Shown piece by piece: positions 32,729-40,793 of a DNA stretch of 64,000 nt. The notes under the pieces were generated by a model. That model saw only the letters and a program-made list of their open reading frames with translations. It was not told the DNA's origin and searched no databases. The position numbers were made by a program, and so were the translations under genes. The first letter of the stretch is position 1. Every line of letters starts with the position of its first letter. This DNA is from Streptomyces sp. NBC_00572 (GTDB lineage: Bacteria; Actinomycetota; Actinomycetes; Streptomycetales; Streptomycetaceae): the NCBI RefSeq assembly GCF_026341815.1, contig NZ_JAPENX010000001.1, positions 6,200,001-6,264,000 of the forward strand. The letters run 5' to 3'.

Positions 32729-34053
32729 CAGTCGAACTCCGCGTTCCGGGCGGTACGGAAGCCGGCGAAGATCTGGCGCCGCACCGGCAGGTCCCAGTTG
32801 CGGAAGGTGCCCCGGCAGGCCACCGGGTCGACGGCGAAGGAGCCACCGCGCAGCACCTTGTGGTCGGGCCCGAAGAAGACCTCCGAGTACTCCTTGTACG
32901 GGAAGACGGTGAACCCCGGGTACGGCAGGAAGTCGCTGGCCGTCCACTCCCACACGTCACCGATCAACTGCCGTACGCCTTGCGGCGAGGCGCCCTCCGG
33001 ATAGCTGCCCGCGGCCGCCGGGCGCAGGTGGCGCTGCCCGAGGTTGGCGTGCTCGGGACCCGGATCGGCGTCACCCCACGGATAGCGGCGCGAGCGCCCC
33101 GAGTCCGGGTCGTACCGGGCGGCCTTCTCCCACTCGGCCTCGGTGGGCAGCCGCCGCCCCGCCCAGCGCGCGTAGGCGTCCGCCTCGTACCAGCTCACGT
33201 GCAGGACCGGCTCGTCCTCGGGCACCGGCTCCGTCACCCCGAACCGGCGGCGCAGCCACTGGCCGCCGTCCCGGCGCCAGAACAGCGGGGCCACGATGCC
33301 GTGCTCCCTGATCTGCGCCCAGCCCTCGGGCCGCCACCAGCGCGGATCGGTGTAGCCGCCGTCGGCCATGAAGGCCAGATAGGCCCCGTTGGTGACCGGA
33401 ACGGTGTCGATGTGGAAGGCGGGCACGACCCGGGTGTGTGCCGGACGCTCGTTGTCCAGGGCCCACGGCTCGTCCGAGGTCCCCATGGTGAACGGGCCGC
33501 CGGGGACCAGGACTTCGGCGGGCAACGGGGCGCTCCGCAGGGGCGGCGGCGGGGGAGCGGTGAGCGCGGCGGGCCCCTTCCGCAGCTGATGGGTGATCAG
33601 CATCGTCTCGTCGTGCTGCTGTTCGTGCTGGGCGACCAGACCGAAGGCGAAGCCGGCGTGGAGCAGCGGCCGCCCGTCGAACTCGGCGTGCTCCAGCACG
33701 TCGAGGACCCGCAGTCGCACGTCCGCCGCGTAGGTCCGGGCCTCGCCCGGCGCCAGCAGCGGAAGCGACGGGCGGGTGGCCCGGGGATGCTCGAAGGCGT
33801 CGTAGAGCGAGTCGATCTCGGGTCGCAGTGCGTCCTTCCCCGCGACGGCCCGCCAGAGCCACAGCTCCTCCTGGTTCCCGATGTGAGCCAGGTCCCAGAC
33901 CAGCGGCGACATCAAGGGGGAGTGCTGGGCGGTGAGTTCGCCGTCCTCGACGCAGGAGGTGAGCAGCGCCGTACGGGCCCGCGCGGCGGTGAGCGTCTCC
34001 AGAGCCTTCCGGCGCAGGGCCTCGGGGCCGAGTTCCGTCCGGGTCTCCGTCAT
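32728..34053 (-). CDS. egtB: Ergothioneine sulfoxide synthase EgtB
   Basis: A 441-residue non-heme iron enzyme that joins hercynine and gamma-glutamylcysteine with oxygen to make the sulfoxide. The N-terminal DinB-like part carries the iron ligands His57 (DLAHIGN) and His143/His147 (HEQQHDE). The C-terminal formylglycine-generating-enzyme-like domain shows GTSDEPWALDNERPAH, GRRLPTEAEWEKAA, GDVWEWTASDF and LRGGSFAVDP. It overlaps egtA by ATGA and egtC by TGATG, so all four genes are translationally coupled. Confidence 0.95.
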   Translation of the reverse strand: MTETRTELGPEALRRKALETLTAARARTALLTSCVEDGELTAQHSPLMSPLVWDLAHIGNQEELWLWRAVAGKDALRPEIDSLYDAFEHPRATRPSLPLLAPGEARTYAADVRLRVLDVLEHAEFDGRPLLHAGFAFGLVAQHEQQHDETMLITHQLRKGPAALTAPPPPPLRSAPLPAEVLVPGGPFTMGTSDEPWALDNERPAHTRVVPAFHIDTVPVTNGAYLAFMADGGYTDPRWWRPEGWAQIREHGIVAPLFWRRDGGQWLRRRFGVTEPVPEDEPVLHVSWYEADAYARWAGRRLPTEAEWEKAARYDPDSGRSRRYPWGDADPGPEHANLGQRHLRPAAAGSYPEGASPQGVRQLIGDVWEWTASDFLPYPGFTVFPYKEYSEVFFGPDHKVLRGGSFAVDPVACRGTFRNWDLPVRRQIFAGFRTARNAEFD

Positions 34054-35309
34054 GACGTCACCACCTCCAGCTCGTCGGCCGGGCAGCTCCCGGGGATCAC
34101 GTACCGCTCGTGGAAGGCGGCGACCGCCCGCCGCACCTCCTCGCTCGCCCCGATCCGGGGCAGCGCCTCCATCGCCGTGGCGAACACCGCGAGGGCCGCG
34201 GAGTGGAGCTCGGGGTCGGTGAGCCCGTCACGGGCGGCCGCGAGCCAGAGCGGATTGCGCGGGGCGGGAGCGACGCCGGCCCGTTCCGCGAGCGGCTTCA
34301 TCGCCCGGTACACGGTCTCCGCGGCCGCCGGGTCGTCGAACACCGCCGTCGTCACGGCCACCGGCACCATCCAGCCGTCCGCGCCCGGCTGCGCGTCGAC
34401 CATCCGTAGCTCCAGATGGCCGCGCGGCCGCACCGGAGGGAAGAGCGTCGTCATGTGATAGCGCAGGTCGTCGGCGTCGGCCGGCCGGGGCAGACCCGTG
34501 CGCAGCCAGTCGCGGAAGGTCAGCCCCTCCGGTACGTCCCACGGCCCCTCGTCGGCCCGTACGCACATCACCGGGGTGTCCAGGACGTGCGCCGCGTACT
34601 CCGCGCGCGGGTCCCCGTCCGGCGTGGGCGCGAGGGCCCGTCGGGGGTCCAGGTCCGTCCACAGCGCCTGCCGCGTCGAGCGCCAGCCGGTACGACGGCC
34701 GCCGTGCAGCGGGGAGTTGGCGAAGACGGCCACCAGTACCGCGCCCAGGAGATGGGCGAGCCGCCAGCGCCGGTGGTAGCCGAGCGGCCCCGGCTCCTCA
34801 TGACCGGCGTCGAGACAGATCTGCACCGAGGCCGAGTCGCACATCATCGCCCGGCCGGCCGGGCCCGTGCGGTCGAGCGCGGCCTCCATGGCGTCGTACC
34901 GCGGCTCGTGGAGCACCCGGCCGCGCGGCGCGTGCCAGGGGTCCACCCCGTATCCGCTGAGGGCGAGGCCGAGCGGTCCGAGCGCCGACCGCACCGCCCT
35001 GAGGTCGGCGGCGACGGAGTCGAGACATTCCATGAGCGATCCGGCGGGGCGCGAGCTGAGCTCCAGCTGCCCGCCGGGTTCGAACGTCAGGGCCGACACC
35101 AGCGGCAGCGACCGCACGGTGTCCAGGGCCGCCGCGAGCCGCGGCGGCCTCACGGGGAGCCGGGGGTCACGCAGCTCGTGCACGAGCCATTCCAGCTCCA
35201 CCCCCACGGTGCGGGGCGGGCCGGTCTTGAAGCAGATACATCGCAGCAGGTCCTCTGCCTCCGCCTCGGTGAGAGCGGGTCCGCCGCGCGGTATGCCGCT
35301 GGACGACAT
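34050..35309 (-). CDS. egtA: Glutamate-cysteine ligase EgtA
   Basis: A 419-residue ATP-dependent GCS2-family ligase that makes the gamma-glutamylcysteine used by EgtB. Motifs include TVGVELEWLVHELRDP, ALTFEPGGQLELSSRPAGS, SASVQICLDAGHE, VAVFANSPLHGGRRTGWRS and GHLELRMVDAQPG. AGGAGGTG 6 nt before the ATG at 35309 fixes the start; a longer frame to 35372 is Arg/Pro filler. It heads the egtABCD operon. No egtE lyase gene follows, so the last step must be encoded elsewhere. Confidence 0.95.
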   Translation of the reverse strand: MSSSGIPRGGPALTEAEAEDLLRCICFKTGPPRTVGVELEWLVHELRDPRLPVRPPRLAAALDTVRSLPLVSALTFEPGGQLELSSRPAGSLMECLDSVAADLRAVRSALGPLGLALSGYGVDPWHAPRGRVLHEPRYDAMEAALDRTGPAGRAMMCDSASVQICLDAGHEEPGPLGYHRRWRLAHLLGAVLVAVFANSPLHGGRRTGWRSTRQALWTDLDPRRALAPTPDGDPRAEYAAHVLDTPVMCVRADEGPWDVPEGLTFRDWLRTGLPRPADADDLRYHMTTLFPPVRPRGHLELRMVDAQPGADGWMVPVAVTTAVFDDPAAAETVYRAMKPLAERAGVAPAPRNPLWLAAARDGLTDPELHSAALAVFATAMEALPRIGASEEVRRAVAAFHERYVIPGSCPADELEVVTS

Positions 35310-35562
35310 CCGTACACCTCCTGGTCGTCGGGCCGGTCGTCGGGGCCGGTCCCGGGGAGTTGCTGCTTCCACCTAAAGCCACCTCCGAGCGGCGTGCAAG
35401 AGCGCCCCGGACCGACCGAACGCGCCCCGTGTGCCCCCGCCCGGCCGAAACTGCCCGCTCCCACGCCGTCCCCGGAAGCCCGCCGGCGCATCCCGGGAGG
35501 TCCCGTCCGTGTCCCGGGAAATCCTGTTGTCCCGACCGGGACGAAACGATCATCCTGAGGTC

Positions 35563-36396
35563 ATGAGTGCACGACTGCGCGCGATCGCGCGGCAGACCGA
35601 GGAGATCGTTGCCGCAGGCCACTACCAGGCACCCGACGGCCGGACCGTCTCCGTCGCCGACGACCTGACCGCCGCCCTGGCCGGAACGCGCCTCCACGGC
35701 CCCGAACCCGTCACCGTCATCCCCGACACCGACCGGACGCCCACCGTCGTCGTCACCGGCGAGAGCAGCCTCGCCGCGGCCCGGCGCATGACCGCGGCCG
35801 ACGCGACCCGCCCCGTGGCCGTCCTGAACTTCGCCTCCGCCCGCAACCCCGGCGGCGGTTACCTCAACGGCGCCCAGGCCCAGGAAGAGGCGCTCTGCCG
35901 CTCCTCCGCCCTCCACGCCACCCTGCTGCGCGCCCCCGACTTCTACGCCCACCACCGTGAGGACCGGGACGTCTTCTACACCGACCGGGTCATCCACTCG
36001 CCCCGCGTCCCCGTCTTCCGCGACGACCGGGGCGTCCTCCTCGCCGAGCCCTTCACCGTCGGCTTCCTCACCTCGCCCGCGCCCAACGCCGGTGTCGTCC
36101 GCCGCCGCACCCCCGAGCACACCGGTCGCCTGCCGGCCGCCCTCGCCTCCCGCGCCGAGCGGGTCCTGGAGACGGCCGCCGCGGCCGGCTACCGACGGCT
36201 GGTGCTCGGTGCCTGGGGCTGCGGGGTCTTCCAGAACGACCCCGAGCAGGTCGCCGGCGCGTTCACGGCGCTGCTCACCGGGGACGGCCGCTTCGCCGGC
36301 CACTTCGAGGAGATCGTCTTCGCCGTGCTGGACCGCGCCGCGGGCACGCCGACGCTGACCGCCTTCGCCCGGGTCGTCGGGCCGGCCGCCGTCTGA
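35563..36396 (+). CDS. TIGR02452-family microbial poly(ADP-ribose) glycohydrolase
   Basis: A 277-residue macro-domain protein of the bacterial PARG group, which cuts poly- or mono-ADP-ribose chains. The signature GGG-x7-QEE is present as NPGGGYLNGAQAQEEALCRSS, with VAVLNFASARNPGGG before it and LGAWGCGVFQNDPEQVAGAF after it. The catalytic glutamates of QEE are intact. It is divergent from egtA. GTCCCG and its complement form a dyad (35529-35542) 20 bp before the ATG at 35563, a possible operator. Confidence 0.88.
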   Translation: MSARLRAIARQTEEIVAAGHYQAPDGRTVSVADDLTAALAGTRLHGPEPVTVIPDTDRTPTVVVTGESSLAAARRMTAADATRPVAVLNFASARNPGGGYLNGAQAQEEALCRSSALHATLLRAPDFYAHHREDRDVFYTDRVIHSPRVPVFRDDRGVLLAEPFTVGFLTSPAPNAGVVRRRTPEHTGRLPAALASRAERVLETAAAAGYRRLVLGAWGCGVFQNDPEQVAGAFTALLTGDGRFAGHFEEIVFAVLDRAAGTPTLTAFARVVGPAAV

Positions 36397-36473
36397 CATG
36401 CGGTGCCCGCACCCCCGTGCCAGGCTGAGGGGATACGGACCACAGTCCGACACCCGTCACGGGAGGCACGATC

Positions 36474-36644
36474 GTGGGCAAGAAACAGACCCGGACGAAC
36501 CGGGGAGCCCGTACCGGCGGCCATGAACACCGCGCCGAGGCAGCCACGAAGGAACAGACCTCGGCGGCTCCCAAGAGCGAGACGTCGATGCCCCTCGTGG
36601 AGCACGCGTCGCACCGCAAGGAACGGAAGTTCGGCCACAACTGA
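36474..36644 (+). CDS. Small basic conserved-looking protein, 56 residues
   Basis: A short gene with a strong ribosome site: GGGAGG lies 7 nt before the GTG at 36474. The product starts MGKKQTRTNRGARTGGHEHR, is hydrophilic and rich in Lys, Arg, Glu and His, and ends HASHRKERKFGHN. It has no membrane segment, cysteine or known domain. Third codon positions follow the G/C bias of true genes, and I recall similar small basic proteins in other Streptomyces. It could be nucleic-acid binding; the function is unknown. Confidence 0.6.
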   Translation: MGKKQTRTNRGARTGGHEHRAEAATKEQTSAAPKSETSMPLVEHASHRKERKFGHN

Positions 36645-36770
36645 GGCAGAGCCGAACGGAATCGAGCTGAGCCGAGGCGAACCGAGCAGACCCGGGCCGA
36701 GCAGAACCGAGCCCGAGCGTGGCGGCCCGGCGGAGTACGGAGCGAGGCGGGGAGCCGACGGGGGTACGAG

Positions 36771-36807
36771 GCCGGGGCCCGGCGCCGTCACGGCGCCGGG
36801 CCCCGGC
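36771..36807. terminator. Bidirectional terminator before the flotillin gene end
   Basis: Perfect 18-bp arms (36771-36788 and 36790-36807) with a one-base centre lie 27 bp from the stop of the convergent flotillin gene. The 126 bp between it and the small gene is a degenerate GAGC(C/T)GA-rich repeat with no coding signal. Confidence 0.85.
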
Positions 36808-36833
36808 CCGTACCCCTCGCTGCCGCTACCCGT

Positions 36834-38252
36834 CTACTCCTCGTCGCCGACGGTGATCCGAACGCTCTCCTCCGACGCCCTGGGTGCCGGAGGCACCACC
36901 GTGGTGCCCAGCCGCTCCTGAGTACCCGGATTCATCGTGGAGAGCAGCTGCCTGGCCAGACCGAGCCCGGTCCCGCCCATGGTCAGCGCCTTGGCGAACA
37001 CGTCCGCCATGCCGTCGGCGCCGTTGAGCAGCACCATCTGGTCCACGTTCCCGAACGCCGACGCGCCCGCGGAGACGATCTCCGGCCATTTCTCGGCCAG
37101 CTGCTGGGCGACCACGGCCTCCTGGTTCTCCGCGAGCGCCGCCGCACGGGCCTTGATCGACTCGGCCTCCGCCAGACCCTTCGCCCGGGTCGCCTCGGCG
37201 ACCGCGAGCCCCTTGGCGTGCTGCGCCGCCGCCTCCGCCTCACCGGTGAGCCGGGTCGCCGTGGCCTTGGCCGCGCTCGCCAGCTCGGTCTCCTTCGCGT
37301 CGGCCTCGGCCGCCGAGATCCGGGCGTCACGCTCGGCCGCGGCCAGCGTCCGGGTCTCGTACGCCAGCGCGTCCGCCGGCTTGCGGACCTCCGCCTGGAG
37401 CTGCTGCTCCTTGCGGTGTCCCTCCAGCTCGGCGACCCGGGTCTCCTGGACGACGACCTCCTGGCGCGAGGCCGCCTCGGCCAGCGGACCGGCCTGCCGG
37501 GCTGTCGCGGAGGCCTGGTCCCGCTCGGCCTGGTAACCGGCCTGGAGGATCTCGCTGTCGCGGGTCGCCTCCGACATGCGCGCCGCGGCCTGCTGCTCGG
37601 CCTCGGTCGCCCGGCGGTTCGCCTCCGCCTGCGCGATCCGCGCGTCCCGCTGGACGGCGGCGGCGTGCGGGGCGGCCAGGTTCTTGATGTACCCGGTCGG
37701 GTCCTCGATCTCGTGGATCTGCAGCGAGTCGACGATCAGACCGAGCTTCTCCATCTCCGTGCCACAGGCCGAACGCGCCTGCCCGGTCAGCTTCTCCCGG
37801 TCACGGATCATGTCCTCCACGGTCAACCCGCCCACGATGGCGCGGAGATGACCGGCGAAGACGATGTGCACCCGCTCGCTCATCAGCTTCTGCTGATCGA
37901 GGAAGCGGCGGGCGGCGTTGGCGATCGACACGAAGTCGTCACCGACCTTGAAGATCACCACACCGCGAACCTTGAGCGGAATGCCCTGGTGGGTGACGCA
38001 CTCGACGGACAGCTGAGTCTCGTTGAGGTCGAGCGAGAGCTTGCGGACCGCCTGCACGCCCGGCAGGACGAGCGTGCCGCGGCCGGTCACGATGCGGAAC
38101 CCCATGCCCGCGCCGAGACCCTCGTTCTTGTGGTTGGAACCGGAGATGATCAGCGCCTCGTTGGGTTCCGCGACGCGCCACATCGACTTGAAGACAGCGA
38201 TGAGAACGGCGAAGGCGCCGACGACGACGCCCGCGAGAATGCCGATGCCCAT
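36834..38252 (-). CDS. Flotillin / SPFH-domain membrane scaffold protein
   Basis: A 472-residue flotillin-like protein that should organise membrane microdomains. It has an N-terminal hydrophobic anchor (GILAGVVVGAFAVLIAVF), an SPFH domain (MWRVAEPNEALIISGSNHKNEG to GLTVEDMIRDREKLTGQAR), then a long Ala/Glu/Arg coiled coil with repeated AEA motifs, and a Gly-rich C-terminal part (ADVFAKALTMGGTGLGLARQLL). The ATG at 38252 is preferred to the TTG at 38258 because AAGGGGGA is then 9 nt upstream. A 14-bp hairpin overlaps that ribosome site. The upstream OB-fold gene is its usual partner type. Confidence 0.9.
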   Translation of the reverse strand: MGIGILAGVVVGAFAVLIAVFKSMWRVAEPNEALIISGSNHKNEGLGAGMGFRIVTGRGTLVLPGVQAVRKLSLDLNETQLSVECVTHQGIPLKVRGVVIFKVGDDFVSIANAARRFLDQQKLMSERVHIVFAGHLRAIVGGLTVEDMIRDREKLTGQARSACGTEMEKLGLIVDSLQIHEIEDPTGYIKNLAAPHAAAVQRDARIAQAEANRRATEAEQQAAARMSEATRDSEILQAGYQAERDQASATARQAGPLAEAASRQEVVVQETRVAELEGHRKEQQLQAEVRKPADALAYETRTLAAAERDARISAAEADAKETELASAAKATATRLTGEAEAAAQHAKGLAVAEATRAKGLAEAESIKARAAALAENQEAVVAQQLAEKWPEIVSAGASAFGNVDQMVLLNGADGMADVFAKALTMGGTGLGLARQLLSTMNPGTQERLGTTVVPPAPRASEESVRITVGDEE

Positions 38253-38264
38253 GGACAAGGTCCC

Positions 38265-38297
38265 CCTTCACCGGATCCGGTGCGGATCCGGTGAAGG
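38265..38297 (-). repeat. 14-bp inverted repeat in the flotillin leader
   Basis: CCTTCACCGGATCC and its exact complement flank a 5-nt loop. Read on the minus strand, the second arm ends GGTGAAGG and runs directly into GGG, so the hairpin takes in part of the flotillin ribosome site. It lies between the OB-fold gene stop and the flotillin start and could attenuate, hide the ribosome site, or bind a protein as DNA. Confidence 0.7.
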
Positions 38298-38335
38298 GAG
38301 TGTGCGCCTGTGGCGGGCGCCACTCAACGGTTGCG

Positions 38336-38566
38336 TCAACTGTCGTACGCGGCTGTGACATAGACGGTGCGTGGAGGGAGATGTTCCATGACCATCACCA
38401 CCGTTCCGACGTCGATCCGCTCCTTCGAGGAGGCCGGATGGGCGAGGAAGTGCTCGGCACCGCCCCGGATCCGGACGATCACCTCACCGACGAGACCGGG
38501 CCCGATCGTGCCGGTCACCCGGCCGAGCAGTCCCACCATCGAGGAGTCCATCGACGCGTCGTCCAT
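38336..38566 (-). CDS. Small OB-fold (NfeD C-terminal-like) protein
   Basis: A 76-residue protein starting MDDASMDSSMVGLLGRVTGT. The core SMVGLLGRVTGTIGPGLVGEVIVRIRGG and VGTVVMVMEHLPPRTVYV is the beta-barrel seen at the C-terminus of NfeD proteins, which pair with flotillins; the NfeD membrane part is missing. It directly precedes the flotillin gene on the same strand, which supports the pairing. An ATG at 38551 is an alternative start. The alpha/beta-hydrolase gene ends 14 bp upstream, so the three may be one transcript. Confidence 0.65.
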   Translation of the reverse strand: MDDASMDSSMVGLLGRVTGTIGPGLVGEVIVRIRGGAEHFLAHPASSKERIDVGTVVMVMEHLPPRTVYVTAAYDS

Positions 38567-38580
38567 GCCTGAACGGTACG

Positions 38581-39288
38581 TCAGATCCAGTCGTCCAGCG
38601 CGGACATGAACCCGTCGAAGTCGTCCCGGTGGACCGTATGACCCGCCTTCGCCACCGAACGGACCGTGAATCCGCGGCCCGACAGCATCCGGGCGTCCTC
38701 GGGCCAGACCAGCGCGCTCGGGTCGGCCCGGACGATCAGCGACGGGACGGTGGCACGGGCGGGCCACAGATCGGCCCCCACGAAGTCCTGCAGACCGTAC
38801 GCAGACCGCTCGTCCCAGCCCCGTACCGACGCCATCTCGGTGTCCAGGTCCTCGTCCGACCAGTCCGGGTTGAAGCCGCGGATCTGCTCCCGGGTCATCG
38901 TCGTGCCCCGGACGAAGGCCTCGGCACGATAACCGGCGGGCCCCGCCCTCAGGTGCCAGGCCGGGTCGGAGTAGACCGCGCGGGCCGGCTTCAGGCGTTC
39001 GAGCGCGAGGGCCAGGACCAGCCCGCCGAGCGAGTGCCCGACGGCCAGCTCCACTCCGGCCGGGAGGGTCTCGACGAGATCGTCGGCGTAGTCCTCCGGC
39101 CGGTACTCCCCGGGCCCCGCGGCCCGCCCGCTGGCCCCGTGCCCCCGCAGATCCACCGCGACCACCCGGTAACCGCGGTCCGCGAGCGCCGGGCCGACCC
39201 GCCGCCAGGTGCGGTGGTCGGCCATGAGTCCGTGGACGAGCAGGGCGATCCGGTCACCCGAACCCCACGTGGTCGTGTGCAGGCGCAC
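38581..39288 (-). CDS. Alpha/beta hydrolase
   Basis: A 235-residue alpha/beta-hydrolase. The oxyanion region is IALLVHGLMADHRTWRRVGPAL; the nucleophile elbow is LAVGHSLGGLVLAL (Ser near residue 86). The acid is probably in LIVRADPSALVWPEDAR and the base His in VAKAGHTVHRDDFDGF. There is no signal peptide, so it is cytoplasmic. It starts at GTG 39288. The substrate is unknown. Confidence 0.8.
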   Translation of the reverse strand: MRLHTTTWGSGDRIALLVHGLMADHRTWRRVGPALADRGYRVVAVDLRGHGASGRAAGPGEYRPEDYADDLVETLPAGVELAVGHSLGGLVLALALERLKPARAVYSDPAWHLRAGPAGYRAEAFVRGTTMTREQIRGFNPDWSDEDLDTEMASVRGWDERSAYGLQDFVGADLWPARATVPSLIVRADPSALVWPEDARMLSGRGFTVRSVAKAGHTVHRDDFDGFMSALDDWI

Positions 39289-39330
39289 GGTGCTGCCTCT
39301 CTGACGGTGCTCGGCGGACGCCGACCGGGG

Positions 39331-40638
39331 TCAGCGCACGCTGCGGATGGGGCGCACGGCGAGCGCGCCGAGTACCGACAGTACGGCGGCGATCAAGAAC
39401 AGTGCCGTGTACCCACCGCTCAGGGAGACGATCAGCGAGGCCACGAACGGGGCGACGATCTGCGGCCCCGCGTTGGCGACGTTGAGGACACCCATGTCAC
39501 GGGCCGCGTCCTCGGCCTTCGGCAGCACCATGGTCACCAGGGCGGTGTCCACCGCCATGTAGCAGCCGAAACCGAGGCCGTTGACGGCGGAGAAGGCGAG
39601 CATCGCCGTCCAGCTCGTCGAGGCGGCCGGGATGAGCAGGGCCAGGGCGGCGAGCACGGCGGAGGCGCCGACGAAGAGCTTGCGTCGGTCGTAGCGGTCC
39701 GACAGCCAGCCGCCGAGCACGGTGGAGACCACCATGGCGACGGCGTTGAGCGGCATGAGGATCGCCACCGCGTCCTCGGGGCTCAGTCCGGCGGGCAGCT
39801 CGGTGTGGTCCTTGAGGATGTACAGCTGGAATCCGGCGACGGCGAAGTAGCCGAGGATCAGCAGGGCGCGGCCGATGAAGGCCCAGCGGAAGTCGTGGTT
39901 CTTGAGGGCGCTGCCGAAGGCCGCGAGCTGCTCCTTGACCGGCAGCGGGGCCTTCGGAGGCATGCGTCGTTCGCGGGCGCAGGCCGTGAACAGCACGGCG
40001 GTGGCCGCGACGATCGCGCCGAAGACGAGGTAGCCGGTCCGGTAGTCCTCGGAGAAGGCGGCGCCGACGAGGGCGCCGATCGTCGAGCCGATGGGGAGAC
40101 CGAGGCCGACGGCCGCCGAGGCCTTGCCCCGGGCAGCCATGGGCACCCGGTCGGGCACCACGGAGGTGAGGGCCGCCTGGTAGACGTTCATGACGGCCTG
40201 GCCGAGGCACCAGGCGATGGTCACCAGCAGGATCGTGTGGACGCTGCCGAGGAGCAGCATCACCGGCAGGGCGAGGAGGCCGCCGGCGAGGATCCACGGG
40301 TTGCGGCGGCCCGAGCGGTCCGAGAGGGCACCCGCGACCGGGTTGAAGACGGTGGCGAAGATCGCCGATATGCCGGAGACGAGGCCGAAGTTCGCCACCT
40401 TGTCGGCGGGGTCGATGTCCTCGATCTGGAGTGCGAGGAGCATCCCGGGAACGCCGACGTACAAGGCGTACATCGCGGTGTTCCCGCCGAGGAGCAGGGG
40501 CAGCAGGCCGCGCGTCGGCCGACCGGCGGGGGAGCCGGGGCCCGGAGCACCGGTCTCCGAGGTGGTGGAGCCGGACGGGTCGGCGGGAGTACCGGACGAG
40601 CCGGTCTCGGAGCCGGTCCCGGCGGAGGAAAGGGCCAC
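39331..40638 (-). CDS. Major facilitator superfamily transporter
   Basis: A 435-residue MFS permease with about 12 hydrophobic helices and a Ser/Gly/Pro N-terminal tail. The loop 2-3 motif is GALSDRSGRRNPW, repeated in the second half as GGWLSDRYDRRKLF. AGGAGGG 6 nt before the GTG at 40638 fixes the start. It is divergent from a LacI regulator with two matching operators between them, so it is probably sugar- or glycoside-linked and repressed without its ligand. The transported compound cannot be named. Confidence 0.88.
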   Translation of the reverse strand: MALSSAGTGSETGSSGTPADPSGSTTSETGAPGPGSPAGRPTRGLLPLLLGGNTAMYALYVGVPGMLLALQIEDIDPADKVANFGLVSGISAIFATVFNPVAGALSDRSGRRNPWILAGGLLALPVMLLLGSVHTILLVTIAWCLGQAVMNVYQAALTSVVPDRVPMAARGKASAAVGLGLPIGSTIGALVGAAFSEDYRTGYLVFGAIVAATAVLFTACARERRMPPKAPLPVKEQLAAFGSALKNHDFRWAFIGRALLILGYFAVAGFQLYILKDHTELPAGLSPEDAVAILMPLNAVAMVVSTVLGGWLSDRYDRRKLFVGASAVLAALALLIPAASTSWTAMLAFSAVNGLGFGCYMAVDTALVTMVLPKAEDAARDMGVLNVANAGPQIVAPFVASLIVSLSGGYTALFLIAAVLSVLGALAVRPIRSVR

Positions 40639-40696
40639 GGTGCCCTCCTGGGGAGATCGCCCGACGAGCGGGCGAGAAGCGGATCGAACGAGGTAG

Positions 40697-40721
40697 TGAC
40701 ACGTGTCAATGACACGTGTGA
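40697..40721. promoter_or_regulatory. Tandem LacI-type operators
   Basis: TGACACGTGTCA (40697-40708) is a perfect 12-bp palindrome with the central CG typical of LacI-family sites. A near copy, TGACACGTGTGA (40710-40721), follows 13 bp on. The shared sequence contains a minus-strand TTGACA (40709-40704), a candidate -35 for the MFS gene. The sites lie between the divergent MFS and LacI genes and probably control both. Confidence 0.75.
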
Positions 40722-40793
40722 GCATTGTGTAGCACTCGTTTCCGGCCATCCGCCAGACCCCGGGCCGGATTGTTCTGGAAAGATGCCGGAGCG

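Noticed and set aside
36645..36770. Coding extension or satellite repeat in the GAGCCGA-rich stretch
   Set aside because: The units are irregular, the frame is broken, and the small gene ends with a normal stop before it.
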